From a virus, in IMG/VR virus record IMGVR_UViG_3300035688_000076, positions 1 to 21,192 of that record: a stretch of 21,192 nucleotides of DNA. One strand, given 5' to 3'. A model generated the notes under the pieces. The model did no database searches. It was given only the letters and a program-made list of their open reading frames with translations, and was not told the origin of the DNA. The first letter of the stretch is position 1; each line of letters begins with the position of its first letter. Both the position numbers and the translations under genes were made by a program. Shown piece by piece: positions 7,966-14,918 of the stretch.

Positions 7966-8184
7966 ATGGAGTGGTGCTACGCTTTCGCCGTCACGGGTGT
8001 GATTCTGGCTCTGGTGTGGATGGGACTCACATCCCACAAGCGCGCCAAGAGTGTCAAGGGCATCTTACGCAGCAGCCAAGAGGTCTTGGACGGCGCTCGG
8101 AAAGAGAGGGAACAAACCCGTGGATATGCTGTTCTGTGTAAGGCTAGGAATGGCGGGGTTGCGAGTCCTATTAAGCTCATTTAA
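7966..8184 (+). CDS. Small single-pass membrane protein, unknown
   Basis: 72 residues; the ATG one base after the preceding stop, with GGAAGGGAG upstream. Hydrophobic residues 5-21 (YAFAVTGVILALVWMGL) are followed by a basic, soluble tail. It overlaps the next gene by 65 bases in another frame, as in holin/antiholin or spanin-type pairs, but the features that would prove either are missing. Not recognised. Confidence 0.5.
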   Translation: MEWCYAFAVTGVILALVWMGLTSHKRAKSVKGILRSSQEVLDGARKEREQTRGYAVLCKARNGGVASPIKLI

Positions 8185-8461
8185 CCTCATCTGGTATCTG
8201 AGGTTCTATCTCGCTGAGAAGTCGTGGACGACTCTCTTGTTGACCCTCTTCCCCTTGGGCCTGATGGTGGAGGGGATGAACAAGGTCAGCATCTTGCAAC
8301 ACAATATAGGCGATCCACGGTTCATCTTTGACGCCTTTGGTATCTTTACGGCCCTTTTGCTCTTGGGCATTGCGAGTTCGCAGACAGTGGGCATCTTTGC
8401 CCACTATCGCCGACTACTGAACGGCATAAAGGAGAATGGAAATGGCAGGATCAAAATCTGA
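8120..8461 (+). CDS. Multi-pass small membrane protein, unknown
   Basis: The frame is open from a GTG at 8051, but a GTG at 8120 has AGAGAGGG at 8103-8110 with good spacing and gives a 113-residue protein beginning MDMLFCVRLGMAG. Three hydrophobic stretches (about residues 9-30, 37-53 and 74-92) suggest three passes. It overlaps the gene before by 65 bases and the gene after by 20. Holin-like in size and topology; function not established. Confidence 0.5.
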   Translation: MDMLFCVRLGMAGLRVLLSSFNLIWYLRFYLAEKSWTTLLLTLFPLGLMVEGMNKVSILQHNIGDPRFIFDAFGIFTALLLLGIASSQTVGIFAHYRRLLNGIKENGNGRIKI

Positions 8462-8867
8462 TTATCTGGAGTGCGCAATCCTGGACCACGTGTTGGGCGG
8501 TGATGCGTTGCCTTGGACTCCTCCGGCCCACGTCTACGTAGCCCTGTACACGGTCGACCCCACTGATGCCGGTGGCGGCACAGAGGTCACGCAAGCGGGC
8601 GGGACATTGTATGCCCGTGTTGAGTTGGACAATGATGATGTTACTTGGCCATCGACAGGGGTTGGGGCCAAGGACAATGACATCGAGATCACCTTCCCCA
8701 CCGCAGGTGCGAACTGGGGCACGGTGACGGCCTTCGGCATCTTCGACTCGGCCATCGGTGGGGCCAACAACCTGCTCTACTGGGGCGAGTTGACGGTCGA
8801 TAAGGCAATCAATACCGGCGACACCGCCAAGTTCGCGGTGGGCGACATCGACATCACCGAGGACTAA
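8442..8867 (+). CDS. Phage virion-associated protein of a widespread family (tail-fibre region)
   Basis: 141 residues from the ATG at 8442, which has AAAGGAG at 8428-8434 at 7 bases; the ATG at 8436 is too close to that site. The sequence SDYLECAILDHVLGG, then VYVALYTVDPTDAGGGTEV, TFPTAGANWGTVTAFGIFD and NLLYWGELTVDKAINTGDT is the typical pattern of a common phage structural protein found near fibre genes in many genomes. It is all-beta in character. Its exact place in the virion is not known to me. It opens the run of surface-protein genes. Confidence 0.7.
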   Translation: MAGSKSDYLECAILDHVLGGDALPWTPPAHVYVALYTVDPTDAGGGTEVTQAGGTLYARVELDNDDVTWPSTGVGAKDNDIEITFPTAGANWGTVTAFGIFDSAIGGANNLLYWGELTVDKAINTGDTAKFAVGDIDITED

Positions 8868-8891
8868 CCCTACCTTTCCAGGAGGTTAGTC

Positions 8892-10118
8892 ATGTCCACA
8901 GTCAGTGGGCGTTTCGACCTGTCGGATGATGCTTCCAGTGACCCGAACAGCGTTTGGACGAGCGATGCCTACGCCTTCGACACGGATAACACGACCTATG
9001 CCGTCACGTCGACCAGTGGTGGCGTGGACTCGAACTACTTGTTCGGCGGCGGGTCGAGTGTGGCGGGGGCTGGGACCATCAGCCAGGTGCAGGTGCGCAT
9101 CAAGGGCCGCGTCCAAGCCGAAACGGACTATGTGTATGGGGCAGTCTATACCGACGGCTTAGGCGAGCTTCTAGGGACCGCTTCCTATAATGGCATCCTG
9201 CCGGATTGGGGCAACTATGTGACCCTCAATGCCCCATCAGGAGGTTGGGATTGGACTAAGGTCGCTGCCCTGGAGGTCAAGTTCTACCTGGTACGAGGTG
9301 CACTGGCCTACTATGGGCGCATCTACGACTCCGATATTCTCGTCACCTACACCGCCACGGTGGGCCTTGCGGGGGCCAGCGCGGGGGTAGCCGCAGTGAG
9401 CGGGGCTATCCTGCGGACACGAGGACTCGTTGGCGCATCGGCGGGAGTGGCCACAGTCGCGGGGGCGCTGGAGGCACTGGTCAAGCTCCTCGCGGGCCTC
9501 AGTACAGGCGTGGCTGCGGTCTCTGGGGGCATCACTAGGGACCGAGGACTGATTGGGCGCAGCGATGGCGTGGCAGCCGTTACGGGTCTAATCACAGGTC
9601 TTTGGGTCTTGGCGGGGTCCTCAGCAGGCAAAGCCACGGTTAGCGGGGTATTCGGCAAGGATGTCTTCTTGGCCGGGGACAGCGACGGCCTTGCAATCGT
9701 CTCAGCCCTTGTGAGGGCTTTAAGACCCTTGGCGGGGAGCTCGGCAGGGATGGCCACGGTCAGTGGGCTTGTCCTGCGCAGTCGCTCTCTGCACGGAAGC
9801 GCAGCGGGCGTGGCCACGGTCACAGGGAGCTTCTCATGCCTGTTGCAGATCATGGGGTCCTCGGCAGGCGTGGCCACAGTCTCGGCGGTTATTGAGAGCT
9901 TCCTCAGTTTGTCTGGGGTCTCTCACGGTCAGGCCACGGCAGGCGCTCTGGTCTCCCTCATGAAGTTGCTGGTGGGGGCGAGTCATGGGGTGGGGAGCTT
10001 GGCTGTAGTTTTACTCCGCATCCCCTATATGACGGACCTCCTGGTGGTAGAATTGGATGCTTCGGATAGTAGTGTGGTGATCGAGGATTCGGATTCCTAC
10101 GTGGAGTTTGGAGAATAA
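8892..10118 (+). CDS. Repeat fibre-like protein 1: beta-sandwich domain plus eleven ~20-residue repeats
   Basis: 408 residues; AGGAGG precedes the ATG. Residues 1-157 look like a carbohydrate-binding-type beta sandwich (alternating strands, many Tyr/Trp/Asp; ISQVQVRIKG, WGNYVTLNAPSGGWDW, YDSDILVTYT). Residues 159-378 are eleven tandem repeats of about 20 residues with consensus L-x-G-x-S-x-G-x-A-x-V-S-G-x-L-x5, for example LAGASAGVAAVSGAILRTRG; repeats 3 and 10 are one residue longer and shorter, and repeat 11 is degenerate. The C-terminus is LLRIPYM, then EDSDSYVEF. The alternating small and hydrophobic residues with fixed glycines suggest an elongated beta fibre, by analogy with repeat-built viral shafts. 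The second copy of this repeat type is at 12888. Function inferred: adsorption or fibre shaft. Confidence 0.7.
   Translation: MSTVSGRFDLSDDASSDPNSVWTSDAYAFDTDNTTYAVTSTSGGVDSNYLFGGGSSVAGAGTISQVQVRIKGRVQAETDYVYGAVYTDGLGELLGTASYNGILPDWGNYVTLNAPSGGWDWTKVAALEVKFYLVRGALAYYGRIYDSDILVTYTATVGLAGASAGVAAVSGAILRTRGLVGASAGVATVAGALEALVKLLAGLSTGVAAVSGGITRDRGLIGRSDGVAAVTGLITGLWVLAGSSAGKATVSGVFGKDVFLAGDSDGLAIVSALVRALRPLAGSSAGMATVSGLVLRSRSLHGSAAGVATVTGSFSCLLQIMGSSAGVATVSAVIESFLSLSGVSHGQATAGALVSLMKLLVGASHGVGSLAVVLLRIPYMTDLLVVELDASDSSVVIEDSDSYVEFGE
9366..10025 (+). repeat. Tandem array of eleven ~60-bp coding repeats
   Basis: Each unit encodes L-x-G-x-S-x-G-x-A-x-V-S-G-x-L plus five variable residues. Nucleotide copies are clearly diverged, with only short shared words such as GTGGCCACGGTC, so the array is old or selected rather than a fresh slippage product. 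Confidence 0.8.
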
Positions 10119-10121
10119 GTG

Positions 10122-10583
10122 ATGCCTGAAATCTCTTGGGGAACTGTAGCTCAGCAGTTAAAGACGTGGCTACAAAAGCAATATCCGAACGTCGAGTTCA
10201 AGCTCTCCGGCTGGGATCGAGAGCGCGAGGTGGCGCTGCACATTGTCTGGGAGAAGCCAGACGATCCCCTTCCGCCTGCCGTGGTGACATTCCTTTTGGA
10301 ACTCAAGACATCGCTGACCTTCCCACTTGATGATGTTGCTTGGCAACGGTTCAGCAGCGAATATCCTGAGAAGGCGGCCAGACTAATAGAGCTTCTAAGA
10401 GTTGGGGTGAGGACGGAGCAAACAGAGGTTACGACAGGGGCGAAATCGCGTCTGCTTGTGGAGATATTCACTCATCCCAAATTGGCCTTGCGCCTGATTC
10501 GGCGCTTCAGTTACGTAAATCCGGCTAATGACCGGCGCTGGGGAGCGATAGCTTCCATCGAGCATCGCCTGGAGGAGCTATAG
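10122..10583 (+). CDS. Hypothetical protein in the fibre cluster
   Basis: 153 residues from the ATG at 10122 (GGAG at 10110-10113); a GTG immediately before it is less well spaced. Mostly helical and mixed charge: MPEISWGTVAQQLKTWLQKQ at the N-terminus and RLIRRFSYVNPANDRRWGAI towards the C-terminus. No signal peptide, membrane segment or motif seen. It sits between a repeat fibre-like protein and a beta-helix spike, so it could be a fibre assembly factor or a small structural protein. Not recognised. Confidence 0.55.
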   Translation: MPEISWGTVAQQLKTWLQKQYPNVEFKLSGWDREREVALHIVWEKPDDPLPPAVVTFLLELKTSLTFPLDDVAWQRFSSEYPEKAARLIELLRVGVRTEQTEVTTGAKSRLLVEIFTHPKLALRLIRRFSYVNPANDRRWGAIASIEHRLEEL

Positions 10584-10584
10584 C

Positions 10585-11802
10585 ATGGCGACCTGGTATG
10601 TATCAATCAGCACCGGAAACGATGCTAACGATGGTCTGGCCTGGGCCACGGCCAAGGCGACTATCGGAGCGGCGGTGACGGCCTCTGCCAGTGATGACAC
10701 AATCAATATTGGTGAAGGGGTTTACAAAGAGTTTGTTAGTACCACCAAAACCGGTTTAACCTTGCAGGGTTTTGGCTATGTAGTTGTGGATGGCGAGAAC
10801 GCCCGGTCTCTGATTAATGGCACCTATGCCCCAGGAATGAAATTGTACGACCTAGGGTTTCGGGATAGTATTGGTGGAAGAGTTGTGCGGTTGCCATTTC
10901 CTACAGTGGTGAGGTGCAGGTTTTATAATATTATTGGTGGAAGCTTGCCTCCAAGTGATGCTTATAATAGTGGTATTTCGTTTGAGTATGGGGCTGTTGT
11001 CACTGATTGCGTTTTTGCTAATTGCAAAAATGTTGGCTTTCCGGTATCTGAGACTGGGACCAAGAGTATTCTACGAAATACTTGGGATTCTAACTGTTTG
11101 GTGCACATGGCTAATATTTCTGCATCGTCCACAATTCAATTTATAGACAACATTGTGTCCTGCCCATTCTATGCTTGGGCATCGTACTATGGCACTCTAG
11201 ACTACAACGATTACTATGGAAGCATCTATGCATGGATTAGTGGTGCATGGGTTCTTAAAACCTTTGGGGAGTGGCAAACATATACTGGTAAAGATGCCCA
11301 TTCGCTGAATGTCCTACCACAATTCCTGGATGAGACATATAACGATTTGTTTCTAAAATCCGCTTCCCTCCTCAAAACCGCCTCATCTACAGGTATACAA
11401 ATGGGCTGGGGTCGCGTGGGACACCACACCAATGTGCTGAGCACTGAGAGTCAGGCCGCCACGCTGACCAACGTGCATATAGATGATGACGGTTACTACG
11501 TGTTGGACGCGGGGCAACCCAACGGCACAGTGCTGTTCGATGTGATTGATTTGGGCGCGAGTTATAACATCCGGCGGCTGATGTGGCAGGCGACTGAGGA
11601 CCCCTGGCGCTCGGTGATTGACTCAGATGATACGACGGGGACGCCACTCTACAAGACGATTGAGTACCGTTACAAGACTACCTCATTTCTCAAGGGTGAT
11701 GCGCTGCCGGCCTGGAACACGGCGTACAATCTGCAAGACATCAATGTGACCGGACGCTACTTTCAATGGCGCGTCCGACTAACGACGACATCGGGGCCAT
11801 GA
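10585..11802 (+). CDS. Beta-helix tailspike-like protein
   Basis: 405 residues; GGAGGAG at 10571-10577 precedes the ATG. It opens WYVSISTGNDANDGLAWATA with KATIGAAVTAS and then INIGEGVYKE, the signature of right-handed beta-helix (pectate-lyase-like) proteins. Residues about 55-250 show rungs with repeated short strands and Asn/Cys/Phe-rich turns (VVVDGENARSLINGTY, VVRCRFYNIIGG, VTDCVFANCKN). Residues 290-405 form a C-terminal beta domain (HIDDDGYYVLDAG, SYNIRRLMWQA, YFQWRVRLTTT). Phage proteins of this type bind and often degrade host polysaccharide; the catalytic residues cannot be assigned here. DNA of the helix region is AT-rich, with 33% GC in the 60 bases from 10921. Confidence 0.75.
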   Translation: MATWYVSISTGNDANDGLAWATAKATIGAAVTASASDDTINIGEGVYKEFVSTTKTGLTLQGFGYVVVDGENARSLINGTYAPGMKLYDLGFRDSIGGRVVRLPFPTVVRCRFYNIIGGSLPPSDAYNSGISFEYGAVVTDCVFANCKNVGFPVSETGTKSILRNTWDSNCLVHMANISASSTIQFIDNIVSCPFYAWASYYGTLDYNDYYGSIYAWISGAWVLKTFGEWQTYTGKDAHSLNVLPQFLDETYNDLFLKSASLLKTASSTGIQMGWGRVGHHTNVLSTESQAATLTNVHIDDDGYYVLDAGQPNGTVLFDVIDLGASYNIRRLMWQATEDPWRSVIDSDDTTGTPLYKTIEYRYKTTSFLKGDALPAWNTAYNLQDINVTGRYFQWRVRLTTTSGP

Positions 11803-11803
11803 C

Positions 11804-12202
11804 ATGGCAGGAGAACCCTATCTCAAATGGTTGGCATTAGAGTGGGTGACGAGCGGGCCGATCCCGCGAGTCAACCCCTATTTCCGCTGGTTGGCGTTTG
11901 AGGGCATGACCAAACCGAACCTGTTTCTGACCGTGCAGACTAGCGCGGGAGTGGCCATATCAGGGGTGTCGGTGACATTCGCCGACCAGACAGGCAATCC
12001 AACATATAACCTGTCAGGCACAACGGACGCTGCCGGATTGGTGGCTACTTATCTGTATGACAATCACACCTATCTGGTGACACTGAGCAAAGCGGGATAC
12101 CGAACACGGAGTGTAACCTACGTGATGGATAGGCGGCGGGAGGAGATTGAGGTGCTGACACCGGCAGAGCGTCGATCTCGGATTCGGGGGCATGGCCTAT
12201 GA
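11804..12202 (+). CDS. Small protein with carboxypeptidase-regulatory-like beta sandwich
   Basis: 132 residues; the ATG follows the spike stop by one base. Residues 1-35 contain a short duplicated motif, PYLKWLALE and PYFRWLAFE. Residues 38-110 (LFLTVQTSAGVAISGVSVTF, then TTDAAGLVATYLYDNHTYLV, then SKAGYRTRSVTY) have the pattern of the transthyretin-like CarboxypepD-regulatory fold, a common accessory domain on phage tail proteins. The tail after residue 112 is strongly charged. It ends in an ATGA overlap with the next gene, so the two are translationally coupled. Role inferred as a spike or fibre accessory. Confidence 0.6.
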   Translation: MAGEPYLKWLALEWVTSGPIPRVNPYFRWLAFEGMTKPNLFLTVQTSAGVAISGVSVTFADQTGNPTYNLSGTTDAAGLVATYLYDNHTYLVTLSKAGYRTRSVTYVMDRRREEIEVLTPAERRSRIRGHGL

Positions 12203-12783
12203 TCTACAAGAACATTGCCGGCCAGAAGTGTCTCGTATACGCCTGGAACGCAGCTAATGGCACGCCCAAGACTGGCGATGCGGGCAATATCACGGCTTAT
12301 GTTTCCAAAGATGGTAGTGGGGCGGCCCCATCTGATGACGTGAACCCAAGTGAGTTGGACGCCACCAATCTGCCAGGTATTTACGCATTTGACTTAGCGC
12401 AAGCGGAGACGAACTGTGATTTATTTCTCTTGGCAGCAAAAAGTACCACGGCAGACATACAAATTGAGCCGGTTATTGCCTATACGACCGCCATGACCAC
12501 GACGCGGGCAGCTTATCTAGATGCACTCATATCCAGTCGCGCTGCCCCTGAAGATGAGATGGCCCTGACGGATGCCGCTATCGATGCCATCTTGGACGAG
12601 GTTGTAGAGGGATCACTGACCATGCGACAACTCGTCCGCCTGATAGCGGCTGCTGAGCTAGGGAAGACATCCGGCATGGCCGAAAAGTTGCCCGTGTTCA
12701 AGGCGGCAGATGGTAACACAACACGGATTGAGGGTGTCTTGGATGAGGACAACAACCGCACTTCCGTGACCTTGACGCCGTAA
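12199..12783 (+). CDS. Phage tail-fibre-region protein with BppU-like N-terminus
   Basis: 194 residues. The N-terminal 95 (IYKNIAGQKCLVYAWNAANG, ITAYVSKDGSG, then LDATNLPGIYAFDLAQAET and IQIEPVIAYT) are a very common phage pattern for a small beta-sandwich on baseplate or fibre proteins. The C-terminal part (ALTDAAIDAILDEVVEGSL, then MRQLVRLIAAAELGK and NNRTSVTLTP) is the helical-to-strand ending that often accompanies it. The start overlaps the previous stop (ATGA). It probably forms part of the adsorption apparatus; the assignment rests on remembered sequence patterns. Confidence 0.65.
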   Translation: MIYKNIAGQKCLVYAWNAANGTPKTGDAGNITAYVSKDGSGAAPSDDVNPSELDATNLPGIYAFDLAQAETNCDLFLLAAKSTTADIQIEPVIAYTTAMTTTRAAYLDALISSRAAPEDEMALTDAAIDAILDEVVEGSLTMRQLVRLIAAAELGKTSGMAEKLPVFKAADGNTTRIEGVLDEDNNRTSVTLTP

Positions 12784-12799
12784 GTGGAGTTTGAGTGAA

Positions 12800-12880
12800 A
12801 TGACCTTCTCGCCTCGCACGGACGACATAGACAACGTGATGGCTTTAGAGGGAGCTTCTGCGACGTCCAAGTCTAAGTAG
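12800..12880 (+). CDS. Very small ORF, 26 residues, unknown
   Basis: An ATG at 12800 with GGAG at 12786-12789 opens a 26-codon frame (MTFSPRTDDIDNVMALEGAS, then ATSKSK) ending 7 bases before the GTG of the repeat protein. It fills an otherwise empty 104-base gap. It may be a true small protein or a leader for translational coupling. No homology recognised. Confidence 0.35.
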   Translation: MTFSPRTDDIDNVMALEGASATSKSK

Positions 12881-12887
12881 GTGATCC

Positions 12888-13985
12888 GTGACTAAAGGCG
12901 GCTGGTGGAGCGGATGGTTTAATAACTGGTTCGATGAGTGGTTTGGCACTGTCGTCGGTATCCAACGCCTCGCCGCACAAAGCGCAGGAGTTGCAAGCGT
13001 CAGTGGCTCTTTAACAATCGAGAGAGGTTTGGTTGGAGCTTCAGCGGGGGCCGCCACGGTAGCAGCAGCGATCTCCAGGATGAGGGGCCTGCTAGGGTCC
13101 TCGGCGGCGGCCGCGACAGTCAACGGGCAACTTCCGGTTCTAAGGCCCTTGCAGGGTCGTTCAGATGGGCAGAGTTCGGTTCAGGGAGCCATAGTAGCTC
13201 TGTTGGCCCTGGCTGGGCAAAGCGATGGCCTGTCATCCGCATCAGCTATCCTCCAATCACTTGTATGGCTGCAAGGGTCTACGGCAGGCACAAGTGCCGT
13301 TGCAGGATACCTCACAGGGGTCTTTACCCTCGCGGGGCAGTCTGATGGCCTGGCAGCGGTCTTAGCAACTATATCCAGGATTCGCGGGTTGGCCGGGCTC
13401 TCAGAGGGAGCGGCCACGGTCACGGGGCAGTTGCTCATCTGGAGAGGACTCCAAGGGCGTTCGGATGGCTTGGCGAATGTGCAGGGGGCCATCGGGAGAT
13501 TGAGGGGCTTGATAGGGAGAGCCGATGGGGTCGCCCTGGTATCGGCGGCTCTGAGCGCTCTCAGGCCCCTGGCGGGAGCCTCGAATGGGCTGAGTGTTGT
13601 CAGTGGGGACCTGTGGAGGATTCGCGGGCTTGAGGGGACATCAGATGGTCTCTCCCTGGTAGCAGGGTCCCTGCTCAGGGAGCGGGGCTTGGCTGGGGTG
13701 AGCCAAGGGATTGCCACGGTCTCTGGCAAGTTCCTGATGACCTTGGCCCTTCAGGGGCGGTCTGATGGACGCAGCCTGGTGAGCGGTGAGTTGCCTCTGT
13801 TACTCATCTTGGCAGGGGCAAGTCATGGGCAGGCTGAGGTGCAGGCCCTACTCAGCAGGATTCTGCGACTCAGCGGTGAGAGTGATGGGCAGGCCACGGT
13901 GTTGGGGATTTTGCTCAGGATACCGAGGATGGTAGAGCCGCTTTACATCGTCATCGAAGACAGCGCATCAAGGGTTGTCTTCTAA
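12888..13985 (+). CDS. Repeat fibre-like protein 2: Trp-rich N-terminus plus sixteen 20-residue repeats
   Basis: 365 residues from a GTG at 12888, with a modest TAGGTGAT site close by. The N-terminal 20 residues carry five Trp and four Phe (GGWWSGWFNNWFDEWFG). Residues 28-347 are sixteen tandem repeats of exactly 20 residues without insertion or deletion, consensus L-x-G-x-S-D/A-G-x-A/S-x-V-x-G-x-L-x-x-x-R-x, for example LQGRSDGLANVQGAIGRLRG. The end is LLRIPRM, then IEDSASRVVF, a signature shared with the protein at 8892, so the two are paralogues with different N-terminal heads. An elongated beta-rich fibre or shaft is inferred. The Trp-rich tip could bind a partner protein, membrane or glycan. 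Confidence 0.7.
   Translation: MTKGGWWSGWFNNWFDEWFGTVVGIQRLAAQSAGVASVSGSLTIERGLVGASAGAATVAAAISRMRGLLGSSAAAATVNGQLPVLRPLQGRSDGQSSVQGAIVALLALAGQSDGLSSASAILQSLVWLQGSTAGTSAVAGYLTGVFTLAGQSDGLAAVLATISRIRGLAGLSEGAATVTGQLLIWRGLQGRSDGLANVQGAIGRLRGLIGRADGVALVSAALSALRPLAGASNGLSVVSGDLWRIRGLEGTSDGLSLVAGSLLRERGLAGVSQGIATVSGKFLMTLALQGRSDGRSLVSGELPLLLILAGASHGQAEVQALLSRILRLSGESDGQATVLGILLRIPRMVEPLYIVIEDSASRVVF
12969..13928 (+). repeat. Tandem array of sixteen 60-bp coding repeats
   Basis: Period is exactly 60 bases throughout, with glycine codons in register in nearly every unit. Nucleotide copies have diverged, so the fixed period with varied sequence points to selection on repeat length. Confidence 0.85.
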
Positions 13986-14009
13986 CATGGGGACGAAGGA
14001 ATAAGCGCC

Positions 14010-14915
14010 TTGGTTAATGTGAAACCGGAGGTGGAGCAACCCGCCGTCGTGAAGGTAGATTGGCGGGAGTTGGTCAAGGCCGCAGAGGGGCTACGCAAGT
14101 TCAGAGAACCTGTCACACTATCGACCATATCGCCCGAAGTGCGGATTGACACGGACAAGCCTATAGCGATATGCTTCTCGGCAGACTGGCATCTGGGCAG
14201 CGGAGCCACGGATCACCGCACATGGAAGGAGGACATCGAATATCTGCTCAATAACGATGGCCTTTATTACGCGGTCTTGGGGGATGAGACGGATAACGTG
14301 CTCACCTTCAAGACCCTCTCGATGGTCATGGAGCAAATCCTGCCCGTAGATTTGCAGACCAAGATGCTAGAAGCGGTGATTATGGAGTTGGTGGAAAAGA
14401 ACAAACTCGTCTTCACCACCTGGAGTAACCATCGAGATGAGTTCGATGAGCGGCTGATTGGCCGCTCGATGTTGGAACGATTGAGGAGGGAACAGGGAGT
14501 TCCCCACTTGGATGGGATGGGGGTGGTGAGACTCCATGTAGGCCCACAGACCTATACGATTCTCGCCACGCACAAATCGAGGTATAATAGCTATATCCAT
14601 GCATTGCATGGAGCCAAGCGCCTTTATCAGATGATCTTTCCTGCCGATGTGGTGGCGGTGGCCCACCAGCACCATCCGGGCCACGAGGAGTACAACCAGT
14701 ACCAGTTGGCCAGGAATCTGGGGCTTAATTTCGGGGGGACGAGTTGGTTGGTCGCCTGCTCGTCCTATAAGACGGAGGATAAGTATCAGAGGCGATACTT
14801 TGGATATATGCCCTTGATGTTGGAGACAGTGGTGTTCTGGCCCAATGAGCACAAGATGGAAGCCTTCTCGGACGCCAAGAGCGCCATTGAGCGCATCAGG
14901 GGTAAGAAGAGGTGA
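14010..14915 (+). CDS. Metallophosphoesterase (calcineurin-like)
   Basis: 301 residues from a TTG at 14010 with AAGGA at 13996-14000; a GTG at 14019 is an alternative. All five metal-site blocks are visible: FSADWHLGS (D59, H61), LGDETDN (D92, with D95), WSNHRDE (N140, H141), ATHK (H188) and AHQHHPGH (H219, H221). The third block usually reads GNHD/E; here the glycine is serine. Such enzymes hydrolyse phosphodiesters or phosphoesters (nucleases, cyclic-nucleotide or small-molecule phosphatases); the substrate is not readable. About 45 N-terminal residues precede the domain. It lies among surface-protein genes rather than DNA-metabolism genes, so it may act on host envelope polymers, on DNA, or against nucleotide-signal defence; none of these is shown. 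Confidence 0.85.
   Translation: MVNVKPEVEQPAVVKVDWRELVKAAEGLRKFREPVTLSTISPEVRIDTDKPIAICFSADWHLGSGATDHRTWKEDIEYLLNNDGLYYAVLGDETDNVLTFKTLSMVMEQILPVDLQTKMLEAVIMELVEKNKLVFTTWSNHRDEFDERLIGRSMLERLRREQGVPHLDGMGVVRLHVGPQTYTILATHKSRYNSYIHALHGAKRLYQMIFPADVVAVAHQHHPGHEEYNQYQLARNLGLNFGGTSWLVACSSYKTEDKYQRRYFGYMPLMLETVVFWPNEHKMEAFSDAKSAIERIRGKKR
14597..14611 (+). repeat. 15-bp palindrome inside the metallophosphoesterase gene
   Basis: CCATGCA-T-TGCATGG is a perfect inverted repeat, 8 bases after a TATAAT at 14583-14588. No matching -35 exists, and it is fully explained by codons for IHALHG, so a regulatory meaning is doubtful. Confidence 0.3.
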
Positions 14916-14918
14916 CGA

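Noticed and set aside
8051-8119. Upstream extension of the 113-residue membrane protein to a GTG at 8051
   Set aside because: The GTG at 8120 has a much better ribosome site, and the added 23 residues have a shadow-like composition of the overlapping gene.
10137-10215. tRNA-like stretch (GTAGCTCAGCAGTTAAAGAC followed later by GAGTTCAAGCTC)
   Set aside because: The D-arm and T-arm resemblance is partial: no matching 3' acceptor strand, T-loop of the wrong size, and the region reads through as protein-coding in the 10122 gene.
9366-13928. CRISPR array or DNA-level satellite suggested by the 60-bp period
   Set aside because: Units are continuous coding sequence in frame, with no identical repeats or spacers; periodicity is at the protein level.
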